Numbered from the stretch's first letter, positions 1 through 9,443 are shown. The stretch is 64,000 nt of DNA from Candidatus Paracaedibacteraceae bacterium (GCA_019459505.1 JAIBEV010000132.1:62001-126000); one strand, 5' to 3'. Translations and numbers: made by a program. The notes: generated from the letters alone by a model not told the origin.

Positions 1-1155
1 GGTTAACTCATAAGTTGAGGGTAACAACGGCTGCTGATACTGATCTTGTTTACCGAAAATAGCAGGTCGCTGATCTGCGGACATATGATACAGAATTTCT
101 TTTAATTGCCCTTCAATAAGGGGACGTTTTTCTTCAATGACCACCACATGCTCTAACCCTCGACAGAAAGTACGAATTCCTTCTGCTTCCAACGGCCAAG
201 AAACAACTACTTTATAAAGATTAATTCCTAATTTTTCAGCTGCTTTTTCATCAATCCCCAGATCAGATAGTGCCTGACGTAGCTCTATATAACCTTTACC
301 TACCGCAATTAAACCGATCCGTGCCTTTTTATGATTCCAAATTATCTGATCAAGGCTATTAGCACGGACGAAAGCTGGAATAGCCTTCATTTTATGCTCA
401 TGCATACGACGTTCTAAGTCAACCGGCGCATCGGGCCAACGGAGACTGAGACCACCAACGGGCAAGACAAAATCTTCCGGCAATTTAACTTGGAAACGAT
501 TAAGGTCGACTGCAACCGAAGCTGCTGTATCCACTGTATCAGAGAGCATTTTAAAGCCAACCCATACTCCTGCATATCGCGATAAAGCCCAGCCATAAAG
601 GCCTAAATCGATAATATCTTGGACTGTTGCGGGATGGATAACGGGCATAAAGGCATCGACAAAAGCATATTCACTCTGATGCGGTAGAGTGGAAGACTTA
701 CAAGCATGATCATCCCCTGCCAAGGCTAAAACACCGCCATACTTTGATGTACCTGCAAAGTTTGCATGCTTAAAAACATCACCCGTGCGATCAACGCCTG
801 GGCCCTTACCATACCAAAGTGCAAACACACCCTCGACTGTTGCTCGCGGCGATAAATGGACCTGTTGGCTTCCCCAAACAGCTGTCGCTCCTAAATCTTC
901 ATTGAGGCCCGGTTGAAAGGTAATATTGCTCGCTTCAAGGTAGGAGCGTGATTTCCACAAAGCTTGGTCAAATCCACCCAGGGGAGACCCCCGATACCCA
1001 GAAATAAACCCAGCGGTCTTAAGGCCGTTTTGTTCATCCAATCGCCGTTGCATGAGCGGCAATCGCACAAGGGCTTGCGTCCCTGTAATAAATACCTGAC
1101 CACTCTCTAGAGTATATTTATCCTGTAAATCCACTTGACGGATAATTTTTGACAT
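1..1155 (-). CDS. Indolepyruvate ferredoxin oxidoreductase, N-terminal part (partial)
   Basis: This reading frame starts at 1155 and runs off the left edge, giving the first 385 residues of a much longer protein. It matches the fused IorA/IorB-type 2-oxoacid:ferredoxin oxidoreductases of alphaproteobacteria (usually over 1100 residues). These oxidatively decarboxylate aryl or branched 2-oxoacids with thiamine diphosphate and Fe-S clusters. Near the N-terminus the pattern TGTQALVRLPLMQ followed by FISGYRGSPLGGFD is typical of the TPP pyrimidine-binding domain of this family. A purine-rich GGAGGGG ribosome-binding site precedes the ATG. It is divergent from the terminase gene across about 136 bases. 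The iron-sulfur and IorB parts lie outside the window, so completeness cannot be judged. Confidence 0.85.
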   Translation of the reverse strand, partial: MSKIIRQVDLQDKYTLESGQVFITGTQALVRLPLMQRRLDEQNGLKTAGFISGYRGSPLGGFDQALWKSRSYLEASNITFQPGLNEDLGATAVWGSQQVHLSPRATVEGVFALWYGKGPGVDRTGDVFKHANFAGTSKYGGVLALAGDDHACKSSTLPHQSEYAFVDAFMPVIHPATVQDIIDLGLYGWALSRYAGVWVGFKMLSDTVDTAASVAVDLNRFQVKLPEDFVLPVGGLSLRWPDAPVDLERRMHEHKMKAIPAFVRANSLDQIIWNHKKARIGLIAVGKGYIELRQALSDLGIDEKAAEKLGINLYKVVVSWPLEAEGIRTFCRGLEHVVVIEEKRPLIEGQLKEILYHMSADQRPAIFGKQDQYQQPLLPSTYELT

Positions 1156-1291
1156 AGGTGAGCCCCTCCCCCAGTTCCTCTTCTTATATCATTTTAGTTA
1201 AATGTTAGAGATCGCGCTATTAATTTCTGCTCTCGGCAGATCTTTCATGATGACCTTATCTATAATTCCTTAATTAACGTAGGAGTTTGTC

Positions 1292-2575
1292 ATGGATCAG
1301 CGTCAACATCTCAAAATTTTACTTATGAAGGAATTAGATCGCCGACGTCGGGAACAGCGGCGCTATGATTGGGGCCTCAATGCACGCGATAATCAACGAC
1401 CGCCTGAGGGAAATTGGCGGACATGGATGATCTTAGCCGGTCGCGGTTTTGGTAAGACACGCACTGGCGCTGAAACTTTACGGCAATGGATCAAGGAAGG
1501 AAAAAGCAAACGTATCGCCTTGGTCGGCGGTAGCCTCCATGAAGTCCGCAGCGTCATGGTCGAAGGAGAAAGTGGTCTATTAAATGTTCACCCTCTCCAG
1601 GAGCGTCCTCTTTATATCCCCTCCAAACGCCTCATTAAATGGAAAAATGGCGCAGTTGCTCAGTTTTTTGGAGCCGAAGCTTATGAGCAGCTTCGCGGTC
1701 CTCAATTTGATTGCGCGTGGATCGATGAGTTGGCTAAATTCCGCAAAGCTGAAGAGGTTTGGCAACAATTGCAATTATGTTTGCGCCTGGGTGACAATCC
1801 CCGATGCATCCTCACCACCACCCCTAGGCCCACCAAATTAATGAAAGAATTGATTGCCTCCCCTGAGGTCGTGGTGACCAAAGGCTCAACTTTTGATAAT
1901 ATGGCCAATCTTGCCCCCACCTATATTGAACAAATTCGCAAGCAATTCCTTAATACCCGCCTCGGTGCCCAAGAACTTTATGCAGAAATGCTGACAGAAA
2001 CAGCGGGTGCTTTATGGCAGCGCAGCATGATTCAGTATCAACAACCATCCTATGATGAATCCAATCGACCAGAACTCGAACGCATTGTCATTGCCATTGA
2101 CCCTGCGACAACGACCTATAATCATAGCGATGAAACAGGTATTATTGTCGCTGGTATCGATACAACTAAGCAAGCTTATGTATTGGAAGACCATAGCGGC
2201 AGACTATCCCCAAATGACTGGGGACGTCGGGTCGTCGATTGCTATTACCGTCTTAAAGCTGATCGAATTGTGGTGGAAGTAAATAAAGGAGGCGATTTGG
2301 TTGAAAATGTCCTTAAATCCATTGACCCCACCATTCCTTTAAAGTCTGTGCGGGCCACGCGTGGTAAATATACACGCGCTGAACCTATTGCAGCTCTTTA
2401 TGAACAAAATCGTGTTTTTCACGCTCAGCCGTTCACACTCCTGGAACAACAAATTTGTGATTACATCCCAGGGATAACCTCAAAATCACCGGATCGTATG
2501 GATGCCCTCGTTTGGGGGTTGACAGAATTACTTCTCGAAAGCCAAAAGCAACCAACGCTTAAAATTTGGGGATAA
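1292..2575 (+). CDS. Phage/GTA-type terminase large subunit (TerL), orphan
   Basis: This is a DNA-packaging motor ATPase/nuclease of 427 residues, about the usual size for the gene-transfer-agent gp2 family. The ATPase domain has Walker A AGRGFGKT (residues 49-56), a Walker B-like stretch CAWIDEL (141-147) and coupling motif LTTTPRP (174-180). The C-terminal RNase H-like nuclease shows acidic positions in IAIDPATT and in VVEVNKGGDLV, and ends with the family-typical RMDALVWGLTELL. The start is supported by AGGAG eight bases upstream. No portal, capsid, protease or tail gene lies next to it; the neighbours are an oxidoreductase and infA. It could be a relic of a GTA cluster or one locus of a dispersed GTA. 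The reading frame is intact. Confidence 0.88.
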   Translation: MDQRQHLKILLMKELDRRRREQRRYDWGLNARDNQRPPEGNWRTWMILAGRGFGKTRTGAETLRQWIKEGKSKRIALVGGSLHEVRSVMVEGESGLLNVHPLQERPLYIPSKRLIKWKNGAVAQFFGAEAYEQLRGPQFDCAWIDELAKFRKAEEVWQQLQLCLRLGDNPRCILTTTPRPTKLMKELIASPEVVVTKGSTFDNMANLAPTYIEQIRKQFLNTRLGAQELYAEMLTETAGALWQRSMIQYQQPSYDESNRPELERIVIAIDPATTTYNHSDETGIIVAGIDTTKQAYVLEDHSGRLSPNDWGRRVVDCYYRLKADRIVVEVNKGGDLVENVLKSIDPTIPLKSVRATRGKYTRAEPIAALYEQNRVFHAQPFTLLEQQICDYIPGITSKSPDRMDALVWGLTELLLESQKQPTLKIWG

Positions 2576-2590
2576 CATCCCCTTCTTTCA
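2568..2590 (+). terminator. Weak hairpin terminator after terL
   Basis: A five-base stem (GGGGA/TCCCC, loop TAACA) overlaps the terL stop codon and is followed by a short pyrimidine run. The stem is short and the T tract is interrupted, so this is only a plausible terminator. Confidence 0.35.
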
Positions 2591-2722
2591 AAAATTCAAT
2601 ACATAAAATCTTATAAAAAAGATAAAAAATTAAGACAATCGCCGATCAGAAGCAAAATAAACTTGACCTTTACGCCATTTACCCTCAAATAAGTAAGTAT
2701 ATCAATGTAATTAGGATTTTTG

Positions 2723-2941
2723 ATGTCTAAAGAAGATTTAATTGAATTTAACGGTACGGTGGTTGAATTACTTCCCAATGCTATGTTCCGTGTTAAACTA
2801 GAAAATGATCATATTGTCTTAGCTCACACCTCAGGTCGCATGCGTAAAAACCGTATTCGTGTTTTAGCTGGAGACAAGGTTGTGGTTGAAATGACCCCTT
2901 ATGACCTCACTAAAGGTCGTATTATTTTCCGTCAGAAATAA
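2723..2941 (+). CDS. infA: Translation initiation factor IF-1
   Basis: This 72-residue S1/OB-fold protein binds the 30S A site during initiation. It shows the invariant pattern of IF-1: [16 protein letters not shown], then a [14 protein letters not shown] core and the DLTKGRI end. A TTG one codon upstream is also in frame, but the ATG at 2723 follows AGGA and gives the normal IF-1 N-terminus. Its stop codon overlaps the start of the next gene (TAATG), which implies coupled translation with the RNase E/G paralogue. Confidence 0.97.
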   Translation: MSKEDLIEFNGTVVELLPNAMFRVKLENDHIVLAHTSGRMRKNRIRVLAGDKVVVEMTPYDLTKGRIIFRQK

Positions 2942-3795
2942 TGCCGTTAGTTGGACTTTTGAGCCGCCACGGATCTGTTATTCGGGCGGCAATTTTGCAT
3001 AATACAACTTTGGTCCATTTAGATGCCGATACTTTAGATCGTCAGCCCTTATATACTCAGATTTACCCCGCAACCGTTCGCCATAAAGATCATCATCACT
3101 ATTGGGTCGAGTGCCCCTTTGGCCCCGCCTTATTGTCGCAAGAAAAGAATCTTCCTCCCTTAACCGTTGGCCAAAATTTGTCCGTTCAAATAAGTCGTGA
3201 AGCCTTTTTTGATACTGCAGAAAATGAGCTTAAAGCCCCCCATGTCAGCCGAAAATTGGCGCCAGAAATTTCCCGCTGGGACCAAATTTTACCCCACCTT
3301 ATTGATCTCGATACGCTTTTGATCGATGATAGTGAACTCATGATCAAGGTGCGTCAGTACTGCAAAACAAAGTACCCTCATCTTCCCCTTCAACTCGTTC
3401 ACCACAATCTCTTTGAAGATTATGGTTTAGAAGAAGTCTGGGCCTCCTTAGAATTTCCAACAGTTCAATTTCCCGGGGGTAGTTTGCACATTGAAATCAC
3501 AGCAGCAGCCATTCTTATTGATATTAATGGGACGGGCAAAGCAGAAGAGATCAATCAAAATGCGCTTGAGCCGCTGGCCCAGCATCTTATCTGGCGCAAT
3601 CTTTCTGGCAGTACCCTAGTGGAATTTGTCAATCATGGCCAGGGACAACACCGTCCCTACCTTTTGGAAGTACTGCGAGATCGATTGGGTAAAATTTCAC
3701 CCCCCTTTATCGTTCACGGCTTTACCAAACTCGGCTTTCTTGAACTTAGCCGAGAGAAACGCCGTAATCCTCTTCATCATCGAAAGGTTTTTTAA
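2941..3795 (+). CDS. Ribonuclease E/G family protein (short paralogue)
   Basis: This 284-residue protein matches the short RNase E/G paralogue that sits beside infA and yacG in many alphaproteobacteria. An S1-like segment is recognisable in the first 80 residues, followed by the RNase H-like/catalytic part. The first metal-binding aspartate of E. coli RNase E (D303) matches LIDINGTG. The second position (D346, motif IVIDF) reads LVEFVN here, an Asp-to-Glu change. The Zn-link and small domains of full-length RNase E are absent, as expected for the short type. It is translationally coupled to infA (TAATG) and followed after three bases by yacG. Whether it cleaves RNA cannot be told from the sequence because of the altered acidic residue. 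Confidence 0.82.
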   Translation: MPLVGLLSRHGSVIRAAILHNTTLVHLDADTLDRQPLYTQIYPATVRHKDHHHYWVECPFGPALLSQEKNLPPLTVGQNLSVQISREAFFDTAENELKAPHVSRKLAPEISRWDQILPHLIDLDTLLIDDSELMIKVRQYCKTKYPHLPLQLVHHNLFEDYGLEEVWASLEFPTVQFPGGSLHIEITAAAILIDINGTGKAEEINQNALEPLAQHLIWRNLSGSTLVEFVNHGQGQHRPYLLEVLRDRLGKISPPFIVHGFTKLGFLELSREKRRNPLHHRKVF

Positions 3796-3798
3796 AGC

Positions 3799-3975
3799 AT
3801 GAAGTGTCCTATTTGCCATAAACCCACTGTAAAAGAATTCAAACCTTTTTGTTCACGTCACTGCAAAAATGTCGATTTATTAAAATGGTTAAATGAAAAT
3901 TATAAGGTACCCATCAATAATCCAGAAGAGGAAGAAAAAACAGAAATTTCCCATAAAATTGATGATGAGGCTTGA
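3799..3975 (+). CDS. yacG: DNA gyrase inhibitor / Zn-binding protein YacG
   Basis: A 58-residue frame starts at 3799, three bases after the RNase E/G stop. It begins MKCPICHKP and carries a four-cysteine zinc site: C3-x2-C6 and C18-x3-C22 (FCSRHC), followed by DLLKWLNENY, the family-typical helix. E. coli YacG binds zinc and inhibits gyrase by binding GyrB. The acidic C-terminal tail (EEEEK...DDEA) is common in the family. Position after infA and the RNase E/G paralogue matches alphaproteobacterial order. Confidence 0.9.
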   Translation: MKCPICHKPTVKEFKPFCSRHCKNVDLLKWLNENYKVPINNPEEEEKTEISHKIDDEA

Positions 3976-4009
3976 TTTTCTTTAAAAAGCGCCTAATATC
4001 TATTTTAGA

Positions 4010-4395
4010 GTCGATCAATCGGATGGTCGCGGAATGGCTTGCCCATTTCGAGGAAAGTCCGGGCTCCTCAGGGCGGGATGGCGGATAACGTCCGCCGGGG
4101 CTAACTTTAAGGTTAGCTTTAGGGAAAGTGCCACAGAAATTATACCGCAATGCCTTGGCATTGTAAGGGTGAAATGGTGCGGTAAGAGCGCACCGCGCTC
4201 TGGGTAACCAGAGTGGCAGGGTAAACCCCATCCGGAGCAAGACCAAATAGGAGTGAACGCCACCCCCAAGGTGGCTCATGCGCCCTGCATGTCACTCGGG
4301 TAGGTTGCTTGAGATACTTGGTAACAGGTAATCCAGATGAATGACCATCCAGTAGCATATGCTATGGACAGAACCCGGCTTATAGATTGATCGAC
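4010..4395 (+). ncRNA. rnpB: RNase P RNA (class A)
   Basis: The 5' P1 strand at 4010-4020 is an exact reverse complement of 4385-4395. Inside are the universal CR I block GAGGAAAGTCCGGGCTCC near 4049 and the 3' CR V block ACAGAACCCGGCTTATAG near 4368. The approximately 386-nt length fits bacterial class A RNase P RNA, the catalytic subunit that matures tRNA 5' ends. Frames called on either strand across this stretch are spurious. Confidence 0.97.
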
Positions 4396-4550
4396 AACGC
4401 CCCCTCTTTAATCTCTCCAAAAAAGCTTAAGATTATAAAATTAAATCATTATTAAGATAATTATAAAATTTTAATGAAATCGTTTGTTTTTGCTAAATTT
4501 TCCTATTAGCATAATATTGTGTATGAATTTTCCCAGAGGAGAAGATGGGT

Positions 4551-5279
4551 ATGAAGAAATCTATAAAACTTGCTCTTGCTGCTACAGTTTTAATCAGTGG
4601 TATTGGCGCAACACTTGCTGGCAATCAACAAACAGCTGATGAAGCCCGTGATCGGATGGAAATGCTAACAAAGCTTTTTCAAGAAAAAGGACTAGCTTCT
4701 TTTAGCTTTTTGAATGGTCACGATGGCGCTGGTGAAGGCAAAAACCGCGAAAACCAAGCGGGCCTACAATGGGCAGAGCTAACTAAATCCGATGACCGTA
4801 AAGGCCACATCATTTGTATAGAAAATGGTCAGTATGCCGTTAACCAATTAGAACCAATGAAAGTGGGTAGTGATTCAATGTCAGGTGCTAACACTTGGCG
4901 CGATGGTCAAGGCATGCCGATGGCACAAAAAGTTGTTGATGCTCTTCGTAATTCCAGCAATGGTAAAACCGTTGTTAACTATGTAGAAACCACAGCAGGG
5001 GTTAATAATGAACGCCAAGGTCGAGCAAGTGAAGAAAAATTCGAACTCTTAGCTTATAGCTCTGCTGCCATTCTGGGTAAAAAGAATGATACAGGATCCA
5101 AATTCTTCTGCGCGGTTCGCTATCAACAATTCGAACCAACAGATGAATCCGATAGAGATCGTGCAAGCAAGCCTGATCACATGGATGCACAAGGCAAGCA
5201 TGCTCATAAGCATCACGCTAAAAAGCATGTAAAGCATGTAAAAAAAGCTGAAGCTAAAGAAGCTGCGCCAGCTGCCTAA
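4551..5279 (+). CDS. Exported protein of unknown function, possible Cache-like sensor domain
   Basis: A signal peptide (MKKSIKLALAATVLIS...LAG) precedes about 215 mature residues. An ATG six bases upstream (4545) is in frame, but AGGAG lies nine bases before 4551 and only three before 4545, so 4551 is preferred. The middle part reads like a periplasmic single-Cache domain: GHIICIENGQYAVN, then GxxxWRDGQGMPMAQKVVDAL, then a G-x-TVVNYVET strand pair. This is a pattern judgement, not a proven hit. The C-terminal 40 residues are rich in His and Lys (HAHKHHAKKHVKHVKK) and end in Ala/Glu, suggesting metal or polyanion binding. A strong terminator follows, so it is probably a single-gene transcript. 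Confidence 0.6.
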   Translation: MKKSIKLALAATVLISGIGATLAGNQQTADEARDRMEMLTKLFQEKGLASFSFLNGHDGAGEGKNRENQAGLQWAELTKSDDRKGHIICIENGQYAVNQLEPMKVGSDSMSGANTWRDGQGMPMAQKVVDALRNSSNGKTVVNYVETTAGVNNERQGRASEEKFELLAYSSAAILGKKNDTGSKFFCAVRYQQFEPTDESDRDRASKPDHMDAQGKHAHKHHAKKHVKHVKKAEAKEAAPAA

Positions 5280-5302
5280 AGTGGTGTAACGCTGAAAATT
5301 AG

Positions 5303-5328
5303 AACCCCCGTAAAACGGGGGTTTTTTC
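5303..5328 (+). terminator. Rho-independent terminator
   Basis: An eight-base perfect stem AACCCCCG/CGGGGGTT with loop TAAAA is followed by TTTTCTT. It closes the preceding exported-protein gene. Confidence 0.9.
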
Positions 5329-5390
5329 TTGTCTATCTACCATATTTTTTTTAAGATAAGCTCACGAACGATCATCTAAAGGGCCTTATC

Positions 5391-6341
5391 ATGCGCACTG
5401 ATCTTTATCCTCCCCTTAAGCCTTGTCACTCCGGTTATTTAAAATTAGATGAGCTTCATAGCCTTTATTGGGAAGAATCAGGCAACCCTGAGGGAATTCC
5501 CGTGATTTTTATTCATGGAGGACCGGGAGCGGGTGCGAGTGAAAGCTCTAGGCGTTTTTTTGATCCTGATTTTTATCGCATCATTATTTATGATCAACGG
5601 GGATCAGGTCGATCTCTCCCTTTAGGAGAGACGGGGGATAATACCACCCCTCATTTAATCCAGGACTTGGAAACTCTTAGGAACCATCTTGGAGTTAATC
5701 AATGGTTGTTATTTGGGGGGTCTTGGGGCTCCACTTTAAGCATTGCCTATGCCGAACATCATCCTGATCGCTGTCTCGGCCTTATTCTCCGGGGATTATT
5801 CTTGTGCCGCCCCTCAGAAATTGACTGGTTCTTGTACGGAATGCGAGCGATTTTTCCTGAAGCCTGGCAAGAATTTTCTAACTATATCCCGGAAGCAGAA
5901 CGCAATGATCTGCTTAAAGCTTATCATACCCGTCTCATGGACCCCAATCCCGATATTCATATGCCTGCTGCTTTAGCGTGGAGTAAGTATGAAGGGGTAT
6001 GCGCGACGTTGCTGCCCGATGAAGCCACTGTAAATTCTTTCCTTAATCCGGTGGTCGCCTTAGGTCTTGCCCGCATGGAAGCCCACTATTTTAGCAACAA
6101 TATCTTCCTACCTGATAATTTCTTACTAGAAAATCTTCACATGATCCGTCACCTTCCCATCATTATGGTTCAAGGACGCTATGATATTGTTTGTCCGATT
6201 GTAACAGCTGATGAGATTGCCAAGAATTTACCAGAGGCCGACTATATTATTGCACCTGATGCTGGCCATTCTGCCTTTGATCCCTCCTTGTGTCGAGAAT
6301 TAGTTAAGGCCTGTGAAAAGATGAAGGGCCTCCTCCCATGA
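5391..6341 (+). CDS. pip: Proline iminopeptidase
   Basis: This alpha/beta-hydrolase of 316 residues (family S33) removes N-terminal proline from peptides in the cytoplasm. Visible elements are the oxyanion HGGPG (42-46), YDQRGSGRS (67-75), the nucleophile elbow GGSWGS (Ser111), the acid in VQGRYDIVCP and the base in PDAGHSAFD. The length is standard. Its stop overlaps the start of nth (ATGA), so the two are translated from one message. Confidence 0.95.
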   Translation: MRTDLYPPLKPCHSGYLKLDELHSLYWEESGNPEGIPVIFIHGGPGAGASESSRRFFDPDFYRIIIYDQRGSGRSLPLGETGDNTTPHLIQDLETLRNHLGVNQWLLFGGSWGSTLSIAYAEHHPDRCLGLILRGLFLCRPSEIDWFLYGMRAIFPEAWQEFSNYIPEAERNDLLKAYHTRLMDPNPDIHMPAALAWSKYEGVCATLLPDEATVNSFLNPVVALGLARMEAHYFSNNIFLPDNFLLENLHMIRHLPIIMVQGRYDIVCPIVTADEIAKNLPEADYIIAPDAGHSAFDPSLCRELVKACEKMKGLLP

Positions 6342-6970
6342 CGCCAGAAGAAGTTTTAGAAATTTTCCGCCGTTTTCAGGCCCACAACCCAAATCCCCAA
6401 ACAGAGCTAGAGTATACAAATCCCTATACCTTACTAGTGGCTGTGACCTTATCGGCGCAATCAACAGACGTTGGCGTTAACAAAGCAACCAAAGCTCTCT
6501 TTAAAATTGCTGATACACCGCAAAAAATGCTGGCGTTAGGGGAAGAGGGTTTAAAGGCTTATATCAAAACCATTGGGTTATACAATGCTAAAGGTAAGAA
6601 TATTATAGCAGCAGCGAGCATGCTTATGAATGAATTTGATGGTCAAGTTCCCTCTAATCGGGCCGACTTAGAAAGATTACCGGGAGTGGGACGCAAAACA
6701 GCCAATGTGGTTTTAAATGTCGCCTTTGGAGAGCCTACCCTGGCGGTCGATACACATATCTTTCGTGTCAGCAATCGCCTAGGCTTAACAGCAGACAAAA
6801 CCCCTTTAGCTGTTGAACTTCATCTTGAAAAAATCATGCCAGCAGAATACCGTTTGCATGCCCATCATTGGCTGATTCTGCACGGTCGTTATATCTGTAA
6901 AGCCAGAAAACCGGATTGCCCCAACTGTTTCTTAGCAGACCTATGTGAATTCCCTAACAAGACAAAATAA
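6338..6970 (+). CDS. nth: Endonuclease III
   Basis: This base-excision repair DNA glycosylase/AP lyase acts on oxidised pyrimidines. The helix-hairpin-helix LPGVGRKTANVVLN carries catalytic Lys120, with Asp138 in AVDTH. The C-terminal [4Fe-4S] loop has four cysteines, C187-x6-C194-x2-C197-x5-C203. At 210 residues it is full length. It is coupled to pip by an ATGA overlap. The pairing has no obvious functional logic. Confidence 0.97.
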   Translation: MTPEEVLEIFRRFQAHNPNPQTELEYTNPYTLLVAVTLSAQSTDVGVNKATKALFKIADTPQKMLALGEEGLKAYIKTIGLYNAKGKNIIAAASMLMNEFDGQVPSNRADLERLPGVGRKTANVVLNVAFGEPTLAVDTHIFRVSNRLGLTADKTPLAVELHLEKIMPAEYRLHAHHWLILHGRYICKARKPDCPNCFLADLCEFPNKTK

Positions 6971-7016
6971 AAAGTCGAAGATGGCTATATTTTAACAGAC
7001 AGCCCTCTCTTTTCTT

Positions 7017-7379
7017 TTAACTGACTTTTTCTTGGTAATGCGCTTGAAACTGTTCAAAGGCGGCTAAAGCATCCGCGGCATACATCAAAGAGGGGCCGCC
7101 ACCCATGTAAACTGTCATACCCAACATTTCTTCCACTTCCTCTTTTGTTGCCCCTAATTTCACCAACGCTTCGGCATGGAAACCCAGACACCCATCGCAG
7201 CGAGCGGCCACTCCTAAAGCCAACGCAATCAATTCCTTTGTTTTCTTATCCAACACCCCATCCTTTGTTGCGGCCTGGGCCAAGGCTGAGAATCCCTGAA
7301 GTGTATCTGTAATATCGGCCCGCAATGTTTTTAGGTTTTTTGACAGCCCTTGTGTGATGGCTAAATAATCTTTTTGCAT
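7017..7379 (-). CDS. AhpD-like carboxymuconolactone decarboxylase family protein
   Basis: A 120-residue all-helical protein of the AhpD/CMD family. The redox motif is RCDGCLGFHAEA (CxxC plus the downstream His), as in alkylhydroperoxidases that pass electrons to peroxiredoxins. The C-terminal segment MLGMTVYMGGGPSLMYA is family-typical. It lies convergent to nth. Typical members act in peroxide or stress defence, but the substrate cannot be assigned. Confidence 0.88.
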   Translation of the reverse strand: MQKDYLAITQGLSKNLKTLRADITDTLQGFSALAQAATKDGVLDKKTKELIALALGVAARCDGCLGFHAEALVKLGATKEEVEEMLGMTVYMGGGPSLMYAADALAAFEQFQAHYQEKVS

Positions 7380-7570
7380 GTCCTCTCCCTTGACTTATAC
7401 ACTATAGCCCTCCTCGATAAATGATCCATTTATCGTGCAATAGCTATCTTCTTAGATTATCAGCGTGCGCTCTCCCAGCAGACAAATCAAGGGCTCTTAG
7501 CCCTCATAGTTTGATTAATCTTTTAACTTGTTGAGTTTTCTGGTAATCCCTATATACTCTAGGGTAAGTA

Positions 7571-7589
7571 GGGTGGCTATAAGCCACCC
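7571..7589 (+). promoter_or_regulatory. Perfect hairpin in the typA leader
   Basis: An eight-base perfect inverted repeat GGGTGGCT/AGCCACCC with a three-base loop lies about 30 bases before the typA start. No T run follows, so it is not a classical terminator. It could stabilise the mRNA or control translation. Confidence 0.5.
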
Positions 7590-7619
7590 ATAAATAATTC
7601 ATAACTTAGAGACTTTTTT

Positions 7620-9443
7620 ATGACTTCGATTAGAAATATCGCCATCATTGCTCACGTTGACCATGGTAAAACCACTCTGGTTGACAGCATGCTCAAGCAA
7701 AGCGGCACCTTCCGTCAAAACCAACAAGTGGCTGAACGCGTTATGGACTCCAACGATTTAGAGCGGGAACGGGGCATTACAATTTTGGCAAAATGTACCT
7801 CTCTTGAATGGAAAAACACGCGTCTAAATATTGTCGACACCCCTGGTCACGCAGACTTTGGTGGCGAAGTGGAGCGTATTTTGAGTATGGTCGATGGCGT
7901 GGTGGTGTTGGTTGATGCCGCAGAAGGCCCGATGCCACAAACAAAATTTGTTCTAACTAAAGCTTTAAAGCTTGGTTTACGCCCCATCGTTTTAATTAAT
8001 AAAATTGATCGTCAAGATGCACGCGCTGAAGAAGTTTTGGATGAAGTCTTTGAACTTTTTCTTGCCTTGGATGCTACCGAAGAACAACTCGATTTCCCTA
8101 TTATGTATGCTTCTGGCCGCAGCGGCTGGGCTGTCAAAGAATTAACAGATGACCGTAAAGACATTGAACCACTTTTCGACTTAATCGTGGCTCACGTGCC
8201 AGAAGCTGAAGGCGATAAAAAAGCTCCGTTCTCTATGCTGGTTACCACCCGCGAATATGATAATTTCTTGGGTCGTGTGTTAACAGGTCGCGTTCAATCT
8301 GGCCGCGTTAAAGTAAACACCGCCGTGCGGGTGCTGAATGCCAATGGCGAGATTGTGGAAACAGGCCGAATCAACAAATTATTGTCCTTCCGCGGTATCG
8401 AACGTTTGCCAATTGAGGAAGCCGAAGCCGGAGACATCATTGCCATCGCCGGCCTGGAAAAAGCAACTGTTGCCGATACAGTTGCCGTTCCAGAAATCAC
8501 AGTGCCACTCGCAGCACAACCGATTGATCCACCCACCTTGGCGATGACATTTTCAGTTAATGATTCCCCCTTGGCTGGCCGAGAAGGAACGAAGCTTACC
8601 TCTCGCGTTATCCGGGATCGCTTAATGAAAGAGGCCGAAGGTAACGTTGCAATCCGTATTACCGAAACTGAAGAAAAAGATGCGTTCGAAGTTGCGGGTC
8701 GGGGTGAATTACAACTCGGTGTTTTGATTGAAACAATGCGCCGAGAAGGCTTTGAACTCTCGATCAGTCGTCCCCGCGTTCTTTATAAGAATGATGAGAC
8801 AACCGGTGACCGTCTTGAGCCTATCGAAGAAGTACAAATTGACGTTGACGAAGAATTCAGCGGCGCTGTCGTTGACGCCATGAACCAACGCAAGTCAGAA
8901 ATGACAGATATGCGCCCATCCGGCGGCGGTAAAGTTCGTATCACTTTCTTGGCCCCCTCACGCGGGTTGATCGGTTATCATGGACAATTTCTGACGGATA
9001 CACGCGGAACAGGTATCATGAGCCGTGTTTTCAATCACTATGGCCCTTATCGGGGAACAATTGAAGGTCGTCATACAGGTGTTCTGATTTCTAACGGTAA
9101 TGGCGAAGCCGTCACCTACTCCCTAAAAACCCTAGAAGAGCGCGGTGTTCTGTTTGTCAGCAACGGAACCCAGGTTTATGAAGGAATGATTATTGGTGAA
9201 AATAGTCGCGATAATGACCTGGAAGTTAACCCGTTAAAAGCCAAACAGCTAACAAACTTCCGAGCATCAGGGAAAGAGGATGCCGTTCGCTTAACACCGC
9301 CCAAAATCTTTAGCTTGGAACAAGCAATTGCCTATATCCAAGACGATGAACGGGTGGAAGTAACACCAAAAAACATTCGTCTCCGTAAAGCTTTCTTGGA
9401 TCCGCATGAACGCAAACGCGCTGAACGTAAACGTGAGATATAA
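7620..9443 (+). CDS. typA: Ribosome-associated GTPase TypA/BipA
   Basis: A translational GTPase of 607 residues, related to EF-G, that assists ribosome assembly and stress growth. The G motifs are AHVDHGKTT (G1), RGITI (G2), DTPGH (G3), NKID (G4) and a SGRSGWA-type G5. The C-terminal BipA-specific region ([18 protein letters not shown], then [16 protein letters not shown]) is intact. The gene has a 240-base upstream region containing a hairpin. The next gene starts directly after its stop. Confidence 0.98.
   Translation: MTSIRNIAIIAHVDHGKTTLVDSMLKQSGTFRQNQQVAERVMDSNDLERERGITILAKCTSLEWKNTRLNIVDTPGHADFGGEVERILSMVDGVVVLVDAAEGPMPQTKFVLTKALKLGLRPIVLINKIDRQDARAEEVLDEVFELFLALDATEEQLDFPIMYASGRSGWAVKELTDDRKDIEPLFDLIVAHVPEAEGDKKAPFSMLVTTREYDNFLGRVLTGRVQSGRVKVNTAVRVLNANGEIVETGRINKLLSFRGIERLPIEEAEAGDIIAIAGLEKATVADTVAVPEITVPLAAQPIDPPTLAMTFSVNDSPLAGREGTKLTSRVIRDRLMKEAEGNVAIRITETEEKDAFEVAGRGELQLGVLIETMRREGFELSISRPRVLYKNDETTGDRLEPIEEVQIDVDEEFSGAVVDAMNQRKSEMTDMRPSGGGKVRITFLAPSRGLIGYHGQFLTDTRGTGIMSRVFNHYGPYRGTIEGRHTGVLISNGNGEAVTYSLKTLEERGVLFVSNGTQVYEGMIIGENSRDNDLEVNPLKAKQLTNFRASGKEDAVRLTPPKIFSLEQAIAYIQDDERVEVTPKNIRLRKAFLDPHERKRAERKREI

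Noticed and set aside
3914-4358. Minus-strand frames of 72-121 codons
   Set aside because: They lie across rnpB, which is clearly an RNA gene.
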